A DNA stretch of 64,000 bases from Anaerococcus jeddahensis (GTDB taxonomy: Bacteria; Bacillota; Clostridia; Tissierellales; Peptoniphilaceae). Location of the stretch: contig NZ_CWHU01000003.1 in NCBI RefSeq assembly GCF_001182725.1, positions 1-64,000 on the forward strand, given 5' to 3'. Within the stretch, counting starts at the first letter, position 1. The number at the start of each line of letters is the position of its first letter. Below the pieces are notes generated by a model. It did not search any database. It saw only the letters and a list, made by a program, of their open reading frames with translations, and had not been told where the DNA came from. The position numbers were made by a program, and so were the translations under genes. Shown here piece after piece: positions 49,765-57,846 of the stretch.

Positions 49765-51182
49765 TACTTAAGCTCCCACTTGGTTCCTTCTCTGGTATCT
49801 TTGATTAAAATTCCCATTTCAGAAAGTTTGTCACGAATTTGGTCAGCTTTAGCAAAATCTTTTGCTTTTTTCGCTTCTTTTCTCTCATCAATTAGTTTAT
49901 TTATCAAATCTTCATCGATAGAATCGTCTGTTTTTTTCCTATTTTCTATACCAAGTACATCTTCAAGTTTTATAAATAAAGCTCTAGTTTTTTCTACAAA
50001 TTCTTTTGAAGAATTTTCATCTAGTTTGGTATTGGCAAATTTTGAAATTTCAAATAAAACTGTAAGGGCATCTGCAGTGTTTAGGTCATCATCCATTACT
50101 TTTCTAAAATTATTTTCAAAATTATCAAGCTCTTTTACTAAATCTTTTTCTTCGTCTTTTAAATTTCCACTAGTTTTTTCTAAAAGATCATCCATCCTAA
50201 ATTTAGCATTGTTTAATCTTTCTAGGGAATTTTTGGCTTGTTCAATAATTTCTCTTGTGAAATTTATCGGAAGTCTATAACCTGCAGACAAAAGCCAAAA
50301 TCTTACAACCATAAGGTCGTATTCTTTTTTAATATCGTGTAGGGTAAAGAAATTTCCCAAAGACTTGCTCATTTTGGTTCCATCAACTTGGATCATGCCG
50401 TTGTGCATCCAATAATTTGCAAATTTTTTGCCTGATCTTGTTTCTGATTGGGCAATTTCATTTTCGTGGTGAGGAAATTGTAAATCTTCTCCACCAGCAT
50501 GAAGGTCGATTGTCTCTCCCAATAATTTTTTGCTCATGGTTGAACATTCTATATGCCAGCCCGGTCTACCCTTGCCCCAAGGAGAATCCCAAGAGATTTC
50601 TCCTTCTTTTTTTGTAGCTTTCCAAAGGGTAAAATCCATAGGATTTCTTTTTTTGCCCTTGTCCTTATCATCTAATCTGTTTGATGCGCCTTCTCTTAAA
50701 TCTTCAATATTTTTTCCTGAAAGATGTCCATAATCTTTTGCTTTTGAAATATCAAAATAAACATCTCCTTCCGATTCATAAGCACAATCCTTATCCACCA
50801 ATTCTTTTACAAATTCTATAATATCGTCCATAGTTTCTGTAGCTTTTGGGTGGATGGTGTGCTCTTCGTCAAGATTTAAATCTTTTGCATCTTCCATATA
50901 AGCTTTTATATACTTATCTGTAACTTCCTTAGTTGATATCTTATCTTTTATGGCCTTATTTATAATTTTATCGTCAACATCTGTAAAATTTACAACGTAT
51001 TTTACGTCGTTACCAAGATATCTTAAATATCTTCTCATTGTATCAAAAATTACCAAAGGACGGGCATTTCCTATGTGCATATAATCATAAACAGTTGGGC
51101 CGCATACATACATTCTTACCTTGTTTTCATCGATTGTCTTAAAATCTTCTTTTTTTCTTGTGAATGTATTATATATTTTCAT
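49764..51182 (-). CDS. cysS: Cysteinyl-tRNA synthetase
   Basis: A 472-residue class I synthetase. HIGH motif in 'CGPTVYDYMHIGNARP' (the Cys here is a zinc ligand), further zinc ligands in 'WHIECSTMS' and 'HHENEIAQSE', KMSKS in 'GTKMSKSLGNF', and a C-terminal anticodon domain ending with 'KAKDFAKADQIRDKLSEMGI'. Normal length. It follows gltX after 1 nt. Confidence 0.97.
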   Translation of the reverse strand: MKIYNTFTRKKEDFKTIDENKVRMYVCGPTVYDYMHIGNARPLVIFDTMRRYLRYLGNDVKYVVNFTDVDDKIINKAIKDKISTKEVTDKYIKAYMEDAKDLNLDEEHTIHPKATETMDDIIEFVKELVDKDCAYESEGDVYFDISKAKDYGHLSGKNIEDLREGASNRLDDKDKGKKRNPMDFTLWKATKKEGEISWDSPWGKGRPGWHIECSTMSKKLLGETIDLHAGGEDLQFPHHENEIAQSETRSGKKFANYWMHNGMIQVDGTKMSKSLGNFFTLHDIKKEYDLMVVRFWLLSAGYRLPINFTREIIEQAKNSLERLNNAKFRMDDLLEKTSGNLKDEEKDLVKELDNFENNFRKVMDDDLNTADALTVLFEISKFANTKLDENSSKEFVEKTRALFIKLEDVLGIENRKKTDDSIDEDLINKLIDERKEAKKAKDFAKADQIRDKLSEMGILIKDTREGTKWELK

Positions 51183-51183
51183 C

Positions 51184-52665
51184 TTAAAAATTTTCCTTAA
51201 CGTAATTTAATCTGTCGATCATTTTTTCCTTGCCCATAATAACAAAGGCATTTACAAGTTCTGGTCCGTGAACATTTCCTGTAAGTCCTGCCCTAACTGG
51301 GAACCATAAATTCTTTCCTTTTATTCCAGTTTCTTTTTGGATAGATTTCATTATGGTTTTTGCAAAATCAAGATCAACTTCATCAACTTCTTCAAGCTTT
51401 CCAATAAAGGCATCAAATAAAGTTTTAGCCTCATCAGTTTTTATAGCTTCAACAGCTTCATCAGTCCATTTCATATCTTTATCATCTACATAATAAACAT
51501 ATGCCTCATCCTTGATGTCAGAAAATTTATCGATTGCTGATTGCCAAGTTGCTGCAAGAAGATTTAATTTTTCTTCTGGATAATCTTCGCCGAAAAATCC
51601 TGCTTCAATACAATATGGTTTTATGGCAGCTGCCAAATCTTCAACGCTCATTTCTCTTACATAATGACCATTAACCCAATCAAGTTTTCTTACATCAAAA
51701 ACTGCTCCGGTTTTATTTACCCTATCAAAAGTAAATTGGTCAGCAAGTTCTTTCATTGTAAAAATTTCTTCTTCACTATCAGGTGACCAACCCAAAAGAG
51801 CTAAATAATTTATTAATCCTTCTGGTAAATATCCTCTTTCGATGAAATCTTCAACCATTCCATCTCCATTTCTCTTAGAATATTTTTTGTGATCTTTATT
51901 TAAAACTGTAGGAAGGTGGATATATTCTGGAGCTTCCCATCCAAAAGCTTGGTACAAAAACACGTGTTTTGGAGTTGAAGAAATCCATTCGTCCCCTCTT
52001 ACAACGTGAGTGATTCCCATTTCGTGATCATCAACAATAACTGCAAAATGATAAGTTGGATATCCGTCTTCTTTTATCAAAACTTGGTCGTCCATATCAT
52101 TTGTATTAAAAGTGATTTTTCCCTTAATCCTATCTTCAAAAGAAATATCTGTATCTTTTGGAAGTTTTAATCTTACTGTATATTTTTCACCGTTTGCAAT
52201 TTTTTCTTTTGCCTCTTCCAAAGTGAGTGAACGGCAAAGTCCATCATATTTTGGAGTAAGTCCATCAGCTTTTTGTCTTGCTCTTAAATTATCAAGTCTT
52301 TCCTTTGAGCAAAAGCAATAATAAGCCTTGCCTTCTTCGATTAATTTTTCAATATATTTATCATAAATTCCAGCCTTAACCCTATCAGATTGAATATAAG
52401 GGCCAAAGTCTCCTTTTTCAGTAACTTGACCATTTTCGTCAAGCATAACACCTTCGTCAATTTCAATTCCTGACCATTTTAAAGTCTTCAATAAATTTTC
52501 CAAGGCTCCTTCAACAAATCTGGTTCTGTCTGTATCTTCAATTCTTAAAAGCATTTTTCCACCAGTATGTCTTGCATAAAGGTAATTAAAAAGTGCTGTT
52601 CTAAGTCCACCGATGTGGAGGTAACCTGTTGGTGATGGTGCAAATCTAACTCTTGTTTCTGTCAT
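51184..52665 (-). CDS. gltX: Glutamyl-tRNA synthetase
   Basis: A 493-residue class I synthetase: 'RFAPSPTGYLHIGGLRTALFNYLYARH' region with the HIGH motif (about 10-22) and 'HKKYSKRNG' as KMSKS-like loop. 'RIEDTDRTR' and the Zn-finger-like 'YYCFCSKERL' are present. It probably also charges tRNA-Gln, as in other Firmicutes that use GatCAB (inference). First gene of gltX-cysS-rlmB-yacP-sigma, with AAGGAGG before the ATG. No T-box leader is seen upstream. Confidence 0.97.
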   Translation of the reverse strand: MTETRVRFAPSPTGYLHIGGLRTALFNYLYARHTGGKMLLRIEDTDRTRFVEGALENLLKTLKWSGIEIDEGVMLDENGQVTEKGDFGPYIQSDRVKAGIYDKYIEKLIEEGKAYYCFCSKERLDNLRARQKADGLTPKYDGLCRSLTLEEAKEKIANGEKYTVRLKLPKDTDISFEDRIKGKITFNTNDMDDQVLIKEDGYPTYHFAVIVDDHEMGITHVVRGDEWISSTPKHVFLYQAFGWEAPEYIHLPTVLNKDHKKYSKRNGDGMVEDFIERGYLPEGLINYLALLGWSPDSEEEIFTMKELADQFTFDRVNKTGAVFDVRKLDWVNGHYVREMSVEDLAAAIKPYCIEAGFFGEDYPEEKLNLLAATWQSAIDKFSDIKDEAYVYYVDDKDMKWTDEAVEAIKTDEAKTLFDAFIGKLEEVDEVDLDFAKTIMKSIQKETGIKGKNLWFPVRAGLTGNVHGPELVNAFVIMGKEKMIDRLNYVKENF

Positions 52666-52775
52666 AAGTCCTCCTTAAAAATATTACTTTTATTATATAA
52701 TATCTTGACTAATTTATAAACTTATATTTTTTTCAAAATTTTTCGTAAATTTATATAAAAATAACGAAAAGTAAA

Positions 52776-52799
52776 GGGAGTGCAAAACTCACTCCCTCC
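52776..52799 (-). terminator. Hairpin between the gltX promoter region and the radical SAM gene
   Basis: GGGAGTG-loop-CACTCCC. On the minus strand it is followed by TTTACTTTT, weak for a terminator. It is a second stop signal behind the hairpin at 52919. Confidence 0.55.
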
Positions 52800-52918
52800 C
52801 AAATACTGCTTTTATTCTAGCATAAAATATAAATTTTTTCAAGATTTATTATTAATTATAAGGATTTATATAAAAATTTTATTTTTGAATTTTTTTTAAA
52901 ATTTTCAGAAAATAAAAA

Positions 52919-52945
52919 AGGCTATTAGAAAAATTTCTAAATAGC
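52919..52945 (-). terminator. Terminator of the radical SAM gene
   Basis: On the minus strand GGCTATT-TAGAAATTTTTCTA-AATAGCC-type stem followed by TTTTTT; it overlaps the last codons of the radical SAM gene (stop at 52937). Confidence 0.85.
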
Positions 52946-53818
52946 CCTGCCCATATTTTTTGAATCTAAAATTTTTTCATCTAAATTTTCCAGGGCCTCT
53001 TCTAATTTTTTTATCATTTTTTCTTTGTTTCTCATGTGAGATGTTACTTTTACCAAATTTACTATATGGCCTGATGAGTAGAGGACGTCTCCTGGAACAT
53101 CTAGATTTTTTAATAATTCTATTTGCTCTTCTAGGTTTTCTCTGTTTGTTGTCTCTTTAAAATTTCCTTCTTCTCTCATTTTATATAATTTTGATCCTTT
53201 TTGAACGTCTGTGCTCATTATAAAAATTCCTATTGGTGGATAGAAATTTAAAAATTTTGCTGTTTCTCTTGCGTTTTCTTTTGAATTTCCATTTCCTGCA
53301 ACTCCTTGCATTACTATAGCGTTGTAGGTCATATTTGCATATTTCATTTTCTCTATCCCTTTTTTATAATCATCAAGGTATGCTCCCTTATCAAGCCAGT
53401 CTAGGACTTTTTGATTTCCTGTTTCTACTCCAAACCAAAGTTCATTGTAGCCTTTTTCTCTTAAGAGTTTTAAATCTTCTTTGGTTTTATTTTTTAAATT
53501 ATAAAAACTTGCGTAGGAAGTTATTGTTTTTACTTCTGGAATATATTTGTGGATTAAATCTGCAATCTCTACTAATTTTTCTGTTGATAGTACAAAGGGA
53601 TCTCCGTTTAATAAATAAATTCTTTCGATTGGCCTTGGATAGGTCATGGAAATTTCTAAAATATCACTTTCTACATCTTTTATAGGAGAAATTCCAAAAT
53701 TTGTCATATGATACATGGTGCAAAAGGCGCACTTGTTGTGGGAACAGCCGTAAGTTACTTCCAAAAGTGGTGTGTAGGCCTCAAGTGGTGGTCTATAAAC
53801 TTGTCCTGTGTAATGCAT
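52937..53818 (-). CDS. Radical SAM protein (B12-independent, unknown substrate)
   Basis: A 293-residue radical SAM enzyme with the cluster ligands C25, C30, C33 in 'TYGCSHNKCAFCTMY' (C-x4-C-x2-C, a less common spacing). Next come 'IERIYLLNGDPFVLS' and 'NELWFGVETGNQKVLDWLDKG', which match the SAM-binding core. There is no extra Fe-S (SPASM) domain. Related 'C-x4-C-x2-C' proteins of about 290 residues lack a known reaction. It starts 4 nt after the aldolase gene with AAAGGA. Confidence 0.85.
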   Translation of the reverse strand: MHYTGQVYRPPLEAYTPLLEVTYGCSHNKCAFCTMYHMTNFGISPIKDVESDILEISMTYPRPIERIYLLNGDPFVLSTEKLVEIADLIHKYIPEVKTITSYASFYNLKNKTKEDLKLLREKGYNELWFGVETGNQKVLDWLDKGAYLDDYKKGIEKMKYANMTYNAIVMQGVAGNGNSKENARETAKFLNFYPPIGIFIMSTDVQKGSKLYKMREEGNFKETTNRENLEEQIELLKNLDVPGDVLYSSGHIVNLVKVTSHMRNKEKMIKKLEEALENLDEKILDSKNMGRAI

Positions 53819-53822
53819 AATA

Positions 53823-54833
53823 CTAAATCCTTTCTAAAAATTCTTCGATTTCTTCTTCTTTGCTCTTGTAGGTTGTTACAAATCTTGCAACAAATTTATC
53901 TTCTCTTTTTTCTCCCACTTCAAAATAAGCAAATTCTTCCCATTTTTTTATATCTTTATCTGAAATTTCTAGGAAAACTTGGTTTGATTCAAATTTATAG
54001 GCAAGTTTGTAGCCTTTTTCTTCAAAGCCTTTTGCCAATTTTTCTGCCATTTTGTAGGCTTTTTTTGCTCCTTTTATATACAAATCATCTTGGAAGAGTC
54101 TTTCAAACATAATTCCTGTGATAAATCCTTTGGCAAGCATAGCTCCCTTCTGTTTTTGCAAATTTCTAAAATTTTTCTTCAAATTATCATTTACAATTAC
54201 AAGGGCTTCGCCAAATATAAGTCCATTTTTTGTTCCCCCAAAATAAAAAATATCGCAAAGCTTGGTCAAATCTTTAAATTTTAGATTAGATTTTTCATTT
54301 GCCATGGCGTGTGCTAGTCTTGCCCCGTCCATAAATAAATATAAGTCGTGTTTTTTACAAAAATCGTAAATCTCTTCCAAATCTTTTTTACTGTAAAGTG
54401 TTCCAACTTCTGTTGTGTTTGATATATAAACTTTTCTTGGAACTGTGTGGTGTTCGTTGGTAAAAGATTTATATTTTTCTTCCAATAATTTTTTTGTGAT
54501 CTTTCCGTCCTTTGTTGGAATTGTTTCAATTTTTATTCCACAAGCCTCGATTGCTCCTGCTTCTTGATCTTCAATATGTCCACTTGTTGCAGAAATCACT
54601 GATTCTTGTGGCAACATTCCTACACTTGCCCCAAGAATATTTGCTCCTGTTCCCCCGTGGATAAAATAAATATCAACATTTTCATCTTCTAATTTTTCTT
54701 TAATCAATTTTTCAGCATTTTTGCTGTGATCATCAACCCCGTATCCTGGATTTATTTGGTCAAGATTTTCTTTTATAGCATCTAAAATTTCTGGATAACA
54801 AATATCAGAATAGTCATTTCTAAAATTAAACAT
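53823..54833 (-). CDS. Low-specificity L-threonine aldolase-like PLP enzyme
   Basis: A 336-residue fold-type I PLP enzyme of the threonine aldolase/beta-eliminating lyase group. Motifs include 'FRNDYSDICYPEI' at the N-terminus, 'GYGVDDHSKNAEKLI', 'HGGTGANILGASVG', 'YLFMDGARLAHAM' with the PLP-contacting Asp, and the Schiff-base Lys in 'FYFGGTKNGLIFGEA'. It cleaves L-threonine or allo-threonine to glycine and acetaldehyde, giving glycine. AAGGAG precedes the ATG. Confidence 0.92.
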   Translation of the reverse strand: MFNFRNDYSDICYPEILDAIKENLDQINPGYGVDDHSKNAEKLIKEKLEDENVDIYFIHGGTGANILGASVGMLPQESVISATSGHIEDQEAGAIEACGIKIETIPTKDGKITKKLLEEKYKSFTNEHHTVPRKVYISNTTEVGTLYSKKDLEEIYDFCKKHDLYLFMDGARLAHAMANEKSNLKFKDLTKLCDIFYFGGTKNGLIFGEALVIVNDNLKKNFRNLQKQKGAMLAKGFITGIMFERLFQDDLYIKGAKKAYKMAEKLAKGFEEKGYKLAYKFESNQVFLEISDKDIKKWEEFAYFEVGEKREDKFVARFVTTYKSKEEEIEEFLERI

Positions 54834-55006
54834 AAATTCTCCTTATAAAAACCGATTGTCTTACTCCCATCATACATTTTTCATAAGTTTTTTCCATTTT
54901 AAAATTTACAACTATCACTTTGTTAGTCTAATTTAATTCCTAGCATTTCTTTACTTTTAATATTTTAAAAATTTTATTTACTAATTAATTAAATTTTCTC
55001 AAAGAA

Positions 55007-55033
55007 AAAACCAAAGCTTAAACTTTGGTTTTT
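55007..55033 (-). terminator. Terminator of the P-type ATPase gene
   Basis: AAACCAAAG-CTTAAA-CTTTGGTTT with T-runs on both sides. It begins next to the ATPase stop at 55033. Confidence 0.9.
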
Positions 55034-57105
55034 TATATTTTATATTTTTTCATATTATCGCTTGCTATTGCAACTGTTGATATATTGTGCAAGAGAGCTG
55101 ATTGGGTATTTGTTATAAATGAACCCAAACCTAGGCCAATTAATAATGTATTAAAGGCAATTATTTTTTCATAATCACTTCTTACTCTCTTGTCAACACT
55201 TCTTGAAAGTTTTATAAGATCGACCAATTCTTTTAATGAATCAGTTTTTATTGAAACATCAGAAATTTCTTTCGCAAGATCTGCTCCTTTTGACATAGAA
55301 ATGCCCACATCTGCTTGGGATAGGGCGATTGAATCATTGACTCCATCTCCAATCATAATTACTTTTCTTCCCATATCTTTCATTTTTTTGATATATTCTT
55401 CCTTATCTTCTGGAAGAACTTGAGATTTATAAAAATCTAGGTCAAGTTTCTTGCTTACAGCCCTTGCAGAATTTTCATTATCTCCCGTTAACATAGCAAT
55501 ATGAGTAAAGCCTAATTTTCTAAGATTTGAAACAGTTTCTTTTGCATCTTTTCTAATCGGATCATCTATACACAAAACTGCCAACAATTTATTGTCAAAT
55601 GCCATAAACAAAAGTGAATATTCTTCTTTTAATGAATTAATTAAATCACCTTGGTCAGGACTTATTTTTATTCTTTCATCTTCCAAAATAAAATGTTCAC
55701 TACCAATTAAGGCTGGCTTTCCATCAATTGTAGATTTAATTCCATGAGCCATAATATATTCTGGTTTTGAATGCATTTCTTCGTGGTTAAGATTTTTTTC
55801 CTTGGCTTTTTTTACAACCGCTCTTGCAATTGAATGTGGGAAATGTTCTTCAAGGCAAGCTGCAATTCTTAGTGCCTCATCTTCATCAATATCAAAAGAA
55901 ATTACTCTTTTAACTTCTGGCTCTGACTTTGTCAAAGTTCCCGTTTTATCAAAAATAATGGTATCTGCCTTGGCTATACTTTCAAAATATTTTCCACCCT
56001 TTACAAGCATATTTTCATCCCCAGCTTGGCTAATTGCTTTCATATATGCTATTGGAATTGTAAGTTTTAAGGCGCAAGAATAATCAACCATCAAAAATGA
56101 TTTTGCCTTTATAAAATTACGAGTTAATAAATATGTTAGGCCTGCACCAATAAAGGAATATTTTACCAAAGAATCTGCCATAGATTCTGCCTTTATTTGT
56201 GCCAAAGATTTATTTTTCTCGCTATCTTCAATTAATTTTATAATATGATTTAACCTAGAATCATCATATTTTTTCTTAGATTTTACAAGAAGGTCTCCTT
56301 CTTCAAGGACAGTTCCTGCAAAAACTGAAGATTTTTCATTTTTTTCTACAGCCTTAGCTTCTCCAGTAAATGAAGATTCATTCACCATTCCAAAGCCTTC
56401 AACAACTTCTCCATCAACAGGAATTGTTGTTCCCATAGAAACATAAATCAAATCACCAACTTCAACTTCTTTTAAGTGTTTGAAAACTTTTTTGTCCCCA
56501 TCTTTTACTAAAACTTGGTCTACATTAAGAGCAAGGGAAGATTTCAAATTCAACCTTGATTTTTTCAAAGTATAATCTTCAAGCTCTTCTCCTAAGGATA
56601 ATAGGGCCATAATACTTGCTGCATCTGCAAATTGTCCAGTCACAATTGAAACTGAAATCGCACTTGCATCCAAAAGAGCAACATCCATTTTTCTATTTTT
56701 CAAAGATTTTAGTCCCTCTTTTACAAAAGGATAAGCCCTTAAAATTGTAAAAAATGGCCTAAGTGGCATTGGCATAATTTTCCCAAAAATTATTCTCTTG
56801 TATGCCGCATTTCTTAGGATATGGAAAATTGATTTATCAACTTGTGGAATAAAATCTGCATCATCTATTTCAAAATCATCTAAACAAGCAAGATCAAAAT
56901 CAAGAATAAATCTTGCAATATCTTCAATATAATCCTCATCATATTTCACAATAATAGACTTTGAAATAGGAGAAATTTCACAAGTTTTTACACCTTTTAA
57001 CTTTTCGATTTTGTACTTTAATTTGTTAACGTTAGATTCTTTAAGATAATCTTCAAATAAAAATCTAGACCTACCTAAGGTTCTAGCCTTTATAGACGCT
57101 CTCAT
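55033..57105 (-). CDS. P1B-type heavy-metal ATPase with SCA membrane motif
   Basis: A 690-residue metal-translocating ATPase. An N-terminal HMA-like fold lacks the CxxC pair (residues 25-70). Membrane helices follow, then actuator 'FTGEA' (246-250), 'DYSCALKLTIPIAYM' (SCA at 343-345 where CPC/SPC is usual), the phosphorylation site DKTGT (Asp386) and 'MIGDGVNDSIALSQADVGISM' near the C-terminus. The nonstandard metal site prevents assigning Cu, Zn or Cd; location beside feo suggests iron or manganese, as inference. It lies 1 nt after the small helical gene, so the two are cotranscribed. Confidence 0.88.
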   Translation of the reverse strand: MRASIKARTLGRSRFLFEDYLKESNVNKLKYKIEKLKGVKTCEISPISKSIIVKYDEDYIEDIARFILDFDLACLDDFEIDDADFIPQVDKSIFHILRNAAYKRIIFGKIMPMPLRPFFTILRAYPFVKEGLKSLKNRKMDVALLDASAISVSIVTGQFADAASIMALLSLGEELEDYTLKKSRLNLKSSLALNVDQVLVKDGDKKVFKHLKEVEVGDLIYVSMGTTIPVDGEVVEGFGMVNESSFTGEAKAVEKNEKSSVFAGTVLEEGDLLVKSKKKYDDSRLNHIIKLIEDSEKNKSLAQIKAESMADSLVKYSFIGAGLTYLLTRNFIKAKSFLMVDYSCALKLTIPIAYMKAISQAGDENMLVKGGKYFESIAKADTIIFDKTGTLTKSEPEVKRVISFDIDEDEALRIAACLEEHFPHSIARAVVKKAKEKNLNHEEMHSKPEYIMAHGIKSTIDGKPALIGSEHFILEDERIKISPDQGDLINSLKEEYSLLFMAFDNKLLAVLCIDDPIRKDAKETVSNLRKLGFTHIAMLTGDNENSARAVSKKLDLDFYKSQVLPEDKEEYIKKMKDMGRKVIMIGDGVNDSIALSQADVGISMSKGADLAKEISDVSIKTDSLKELVDLIKLSRSVDKRVRSDYEKIIAFNTLLIGLGLGSFITNTQSALLHNISTVAIASDNMKKYKI

Positions 57106-57106
57106 C

Positions 57107-57448
57107 CTAATCCTCTTTAGCTTCTTCTTTTAAATCTTCCTTTATTTCTTCTTTTATTTTTTCTTCAGCTTCTTTTTTAGCTACATTTTCAATATCAAGA
57201 TTTGCCTTTGCTTCAGCTTCAAGTCTTTCTTCGATTTCGTTTTTTACTTTAGCCTCTGCAACAATATCATCAGTTGTAAGCTTAATATTTTCTACAGTTT
57301 TATCAACTGCTCCCTTAGCCTTTAGTCCTTGTTGAACTGTAGCTACTGCAGCTTTTTTTGCAAATTTTGATGTAAGAATTTTTCCACCAATTGCTCCTGC
57401 TAATACTCCTGCGCCTGCACTTAATATTTTTTTGTTTACCTTAATCAT
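57107..57448 (-). CDS. Small membrane-anchored helical protein (DUF6110-like)
   Basis: A 113-residue protein. A Gly/Ala-rich hydrophobic segment near the N-terminus ('ILSAGAGVLAGAIGGKIL') is followed by about 80 residues of charged, Lys/Glu/Ala-rich helix, probably coiled coil. Similar small proteins are encoded directly before this class of P1B ATPase in other Clostridia; I recall the name DUF6110 but cannot verify it. A role as partner or metal chaperone is unproven; it has no Cys or His ligands. GGAGG precedes the ATG. Confidence 0.7.
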   Translation of the reverse strand: MIKVNKKILSAGAGVLAGAIGGKILTSKFAKKAAVATVQQGLKAKGAVDKTVENIKLTTDDIVAEAKVKNEIEERLEAEAKANLDIENVAKKEAEEKIKEEIKEDLKEEAKED

Positions 57449-57581
57449 CTCTTCCTCCTATGATTTTAAAATAATTATATCAATTCTATTCTAGCAAAAT
57501 TTTTTATATTTTAAAAGCTAAAATTTTGATAGTTACAAATAGCTAAAAATATAAAATCTAAAATTTTATATTCTAAAAAGA

Positions 57582-57617
57582 AGACCTTCGCAAATTTATT
57601 TTTTGCAAAAGTCCTCC
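57582..57617 (-). terminator. Terminator after the feo operon
   Basis: GACTTTTGCAAA and TTTGCGAAGGTC pair with one or two mismatches around an AT loop; TTCTTTTT follows on the minus strand. It separates the feo genes from the ATPase operon. Confidence 0.7.
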
Positions 57618-57630
57618 TTTTAAAAAACAA

Positions 57631-57822
57631 TCAGTCACAATATGGGCATGATTTCTTTTTTGTTTTTTCTTTTTTGCTATGGCAAGTATCTGATGAACAA
57701 GAACTTTTTTGTGCACAATCCTTGCATCCAAAATTTGATCCTTCTTTTATAAATCTTGTATAGACAATATAAGAGCAAATGCCCAATATTACTAGCAAAA
57801 ATATCCATGATTGTAAGTTCAT
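57631..57822 (-). CDS. FeoB-associated Cys-rich membrane protein
   Basis: A 63-residue protein: one N-terminal membrane helix (about 5-23) then a short tail with eight cysteines arranged 'GCKDCAQKSSCSSDTCH' and a final 'SCPYC'. Its size, layout and position right after feoB define the family. It is thought to assist ferrous iron transport, perhaps in place of FeoC. The gap to feoB is 24 nt. Confidence 0.9.
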   Translation of the reverse strand: MNLQSWIFLLVILGICSYIVYTRFIKEGSNFGCKDCAQKSSCSSDTCHSKKEKTKKKSCPYCD

Positions 57823-57846
57823 AAAATCATCCCTTTCTATTTTTTA

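Noticed and set aside
51184..52936. T-box riboswitch before gltX
   Set aside because: No T-box (TGGNACCGCG-like) motif and no specifier stem; only a simple hairpin at 52776 lies upstream.
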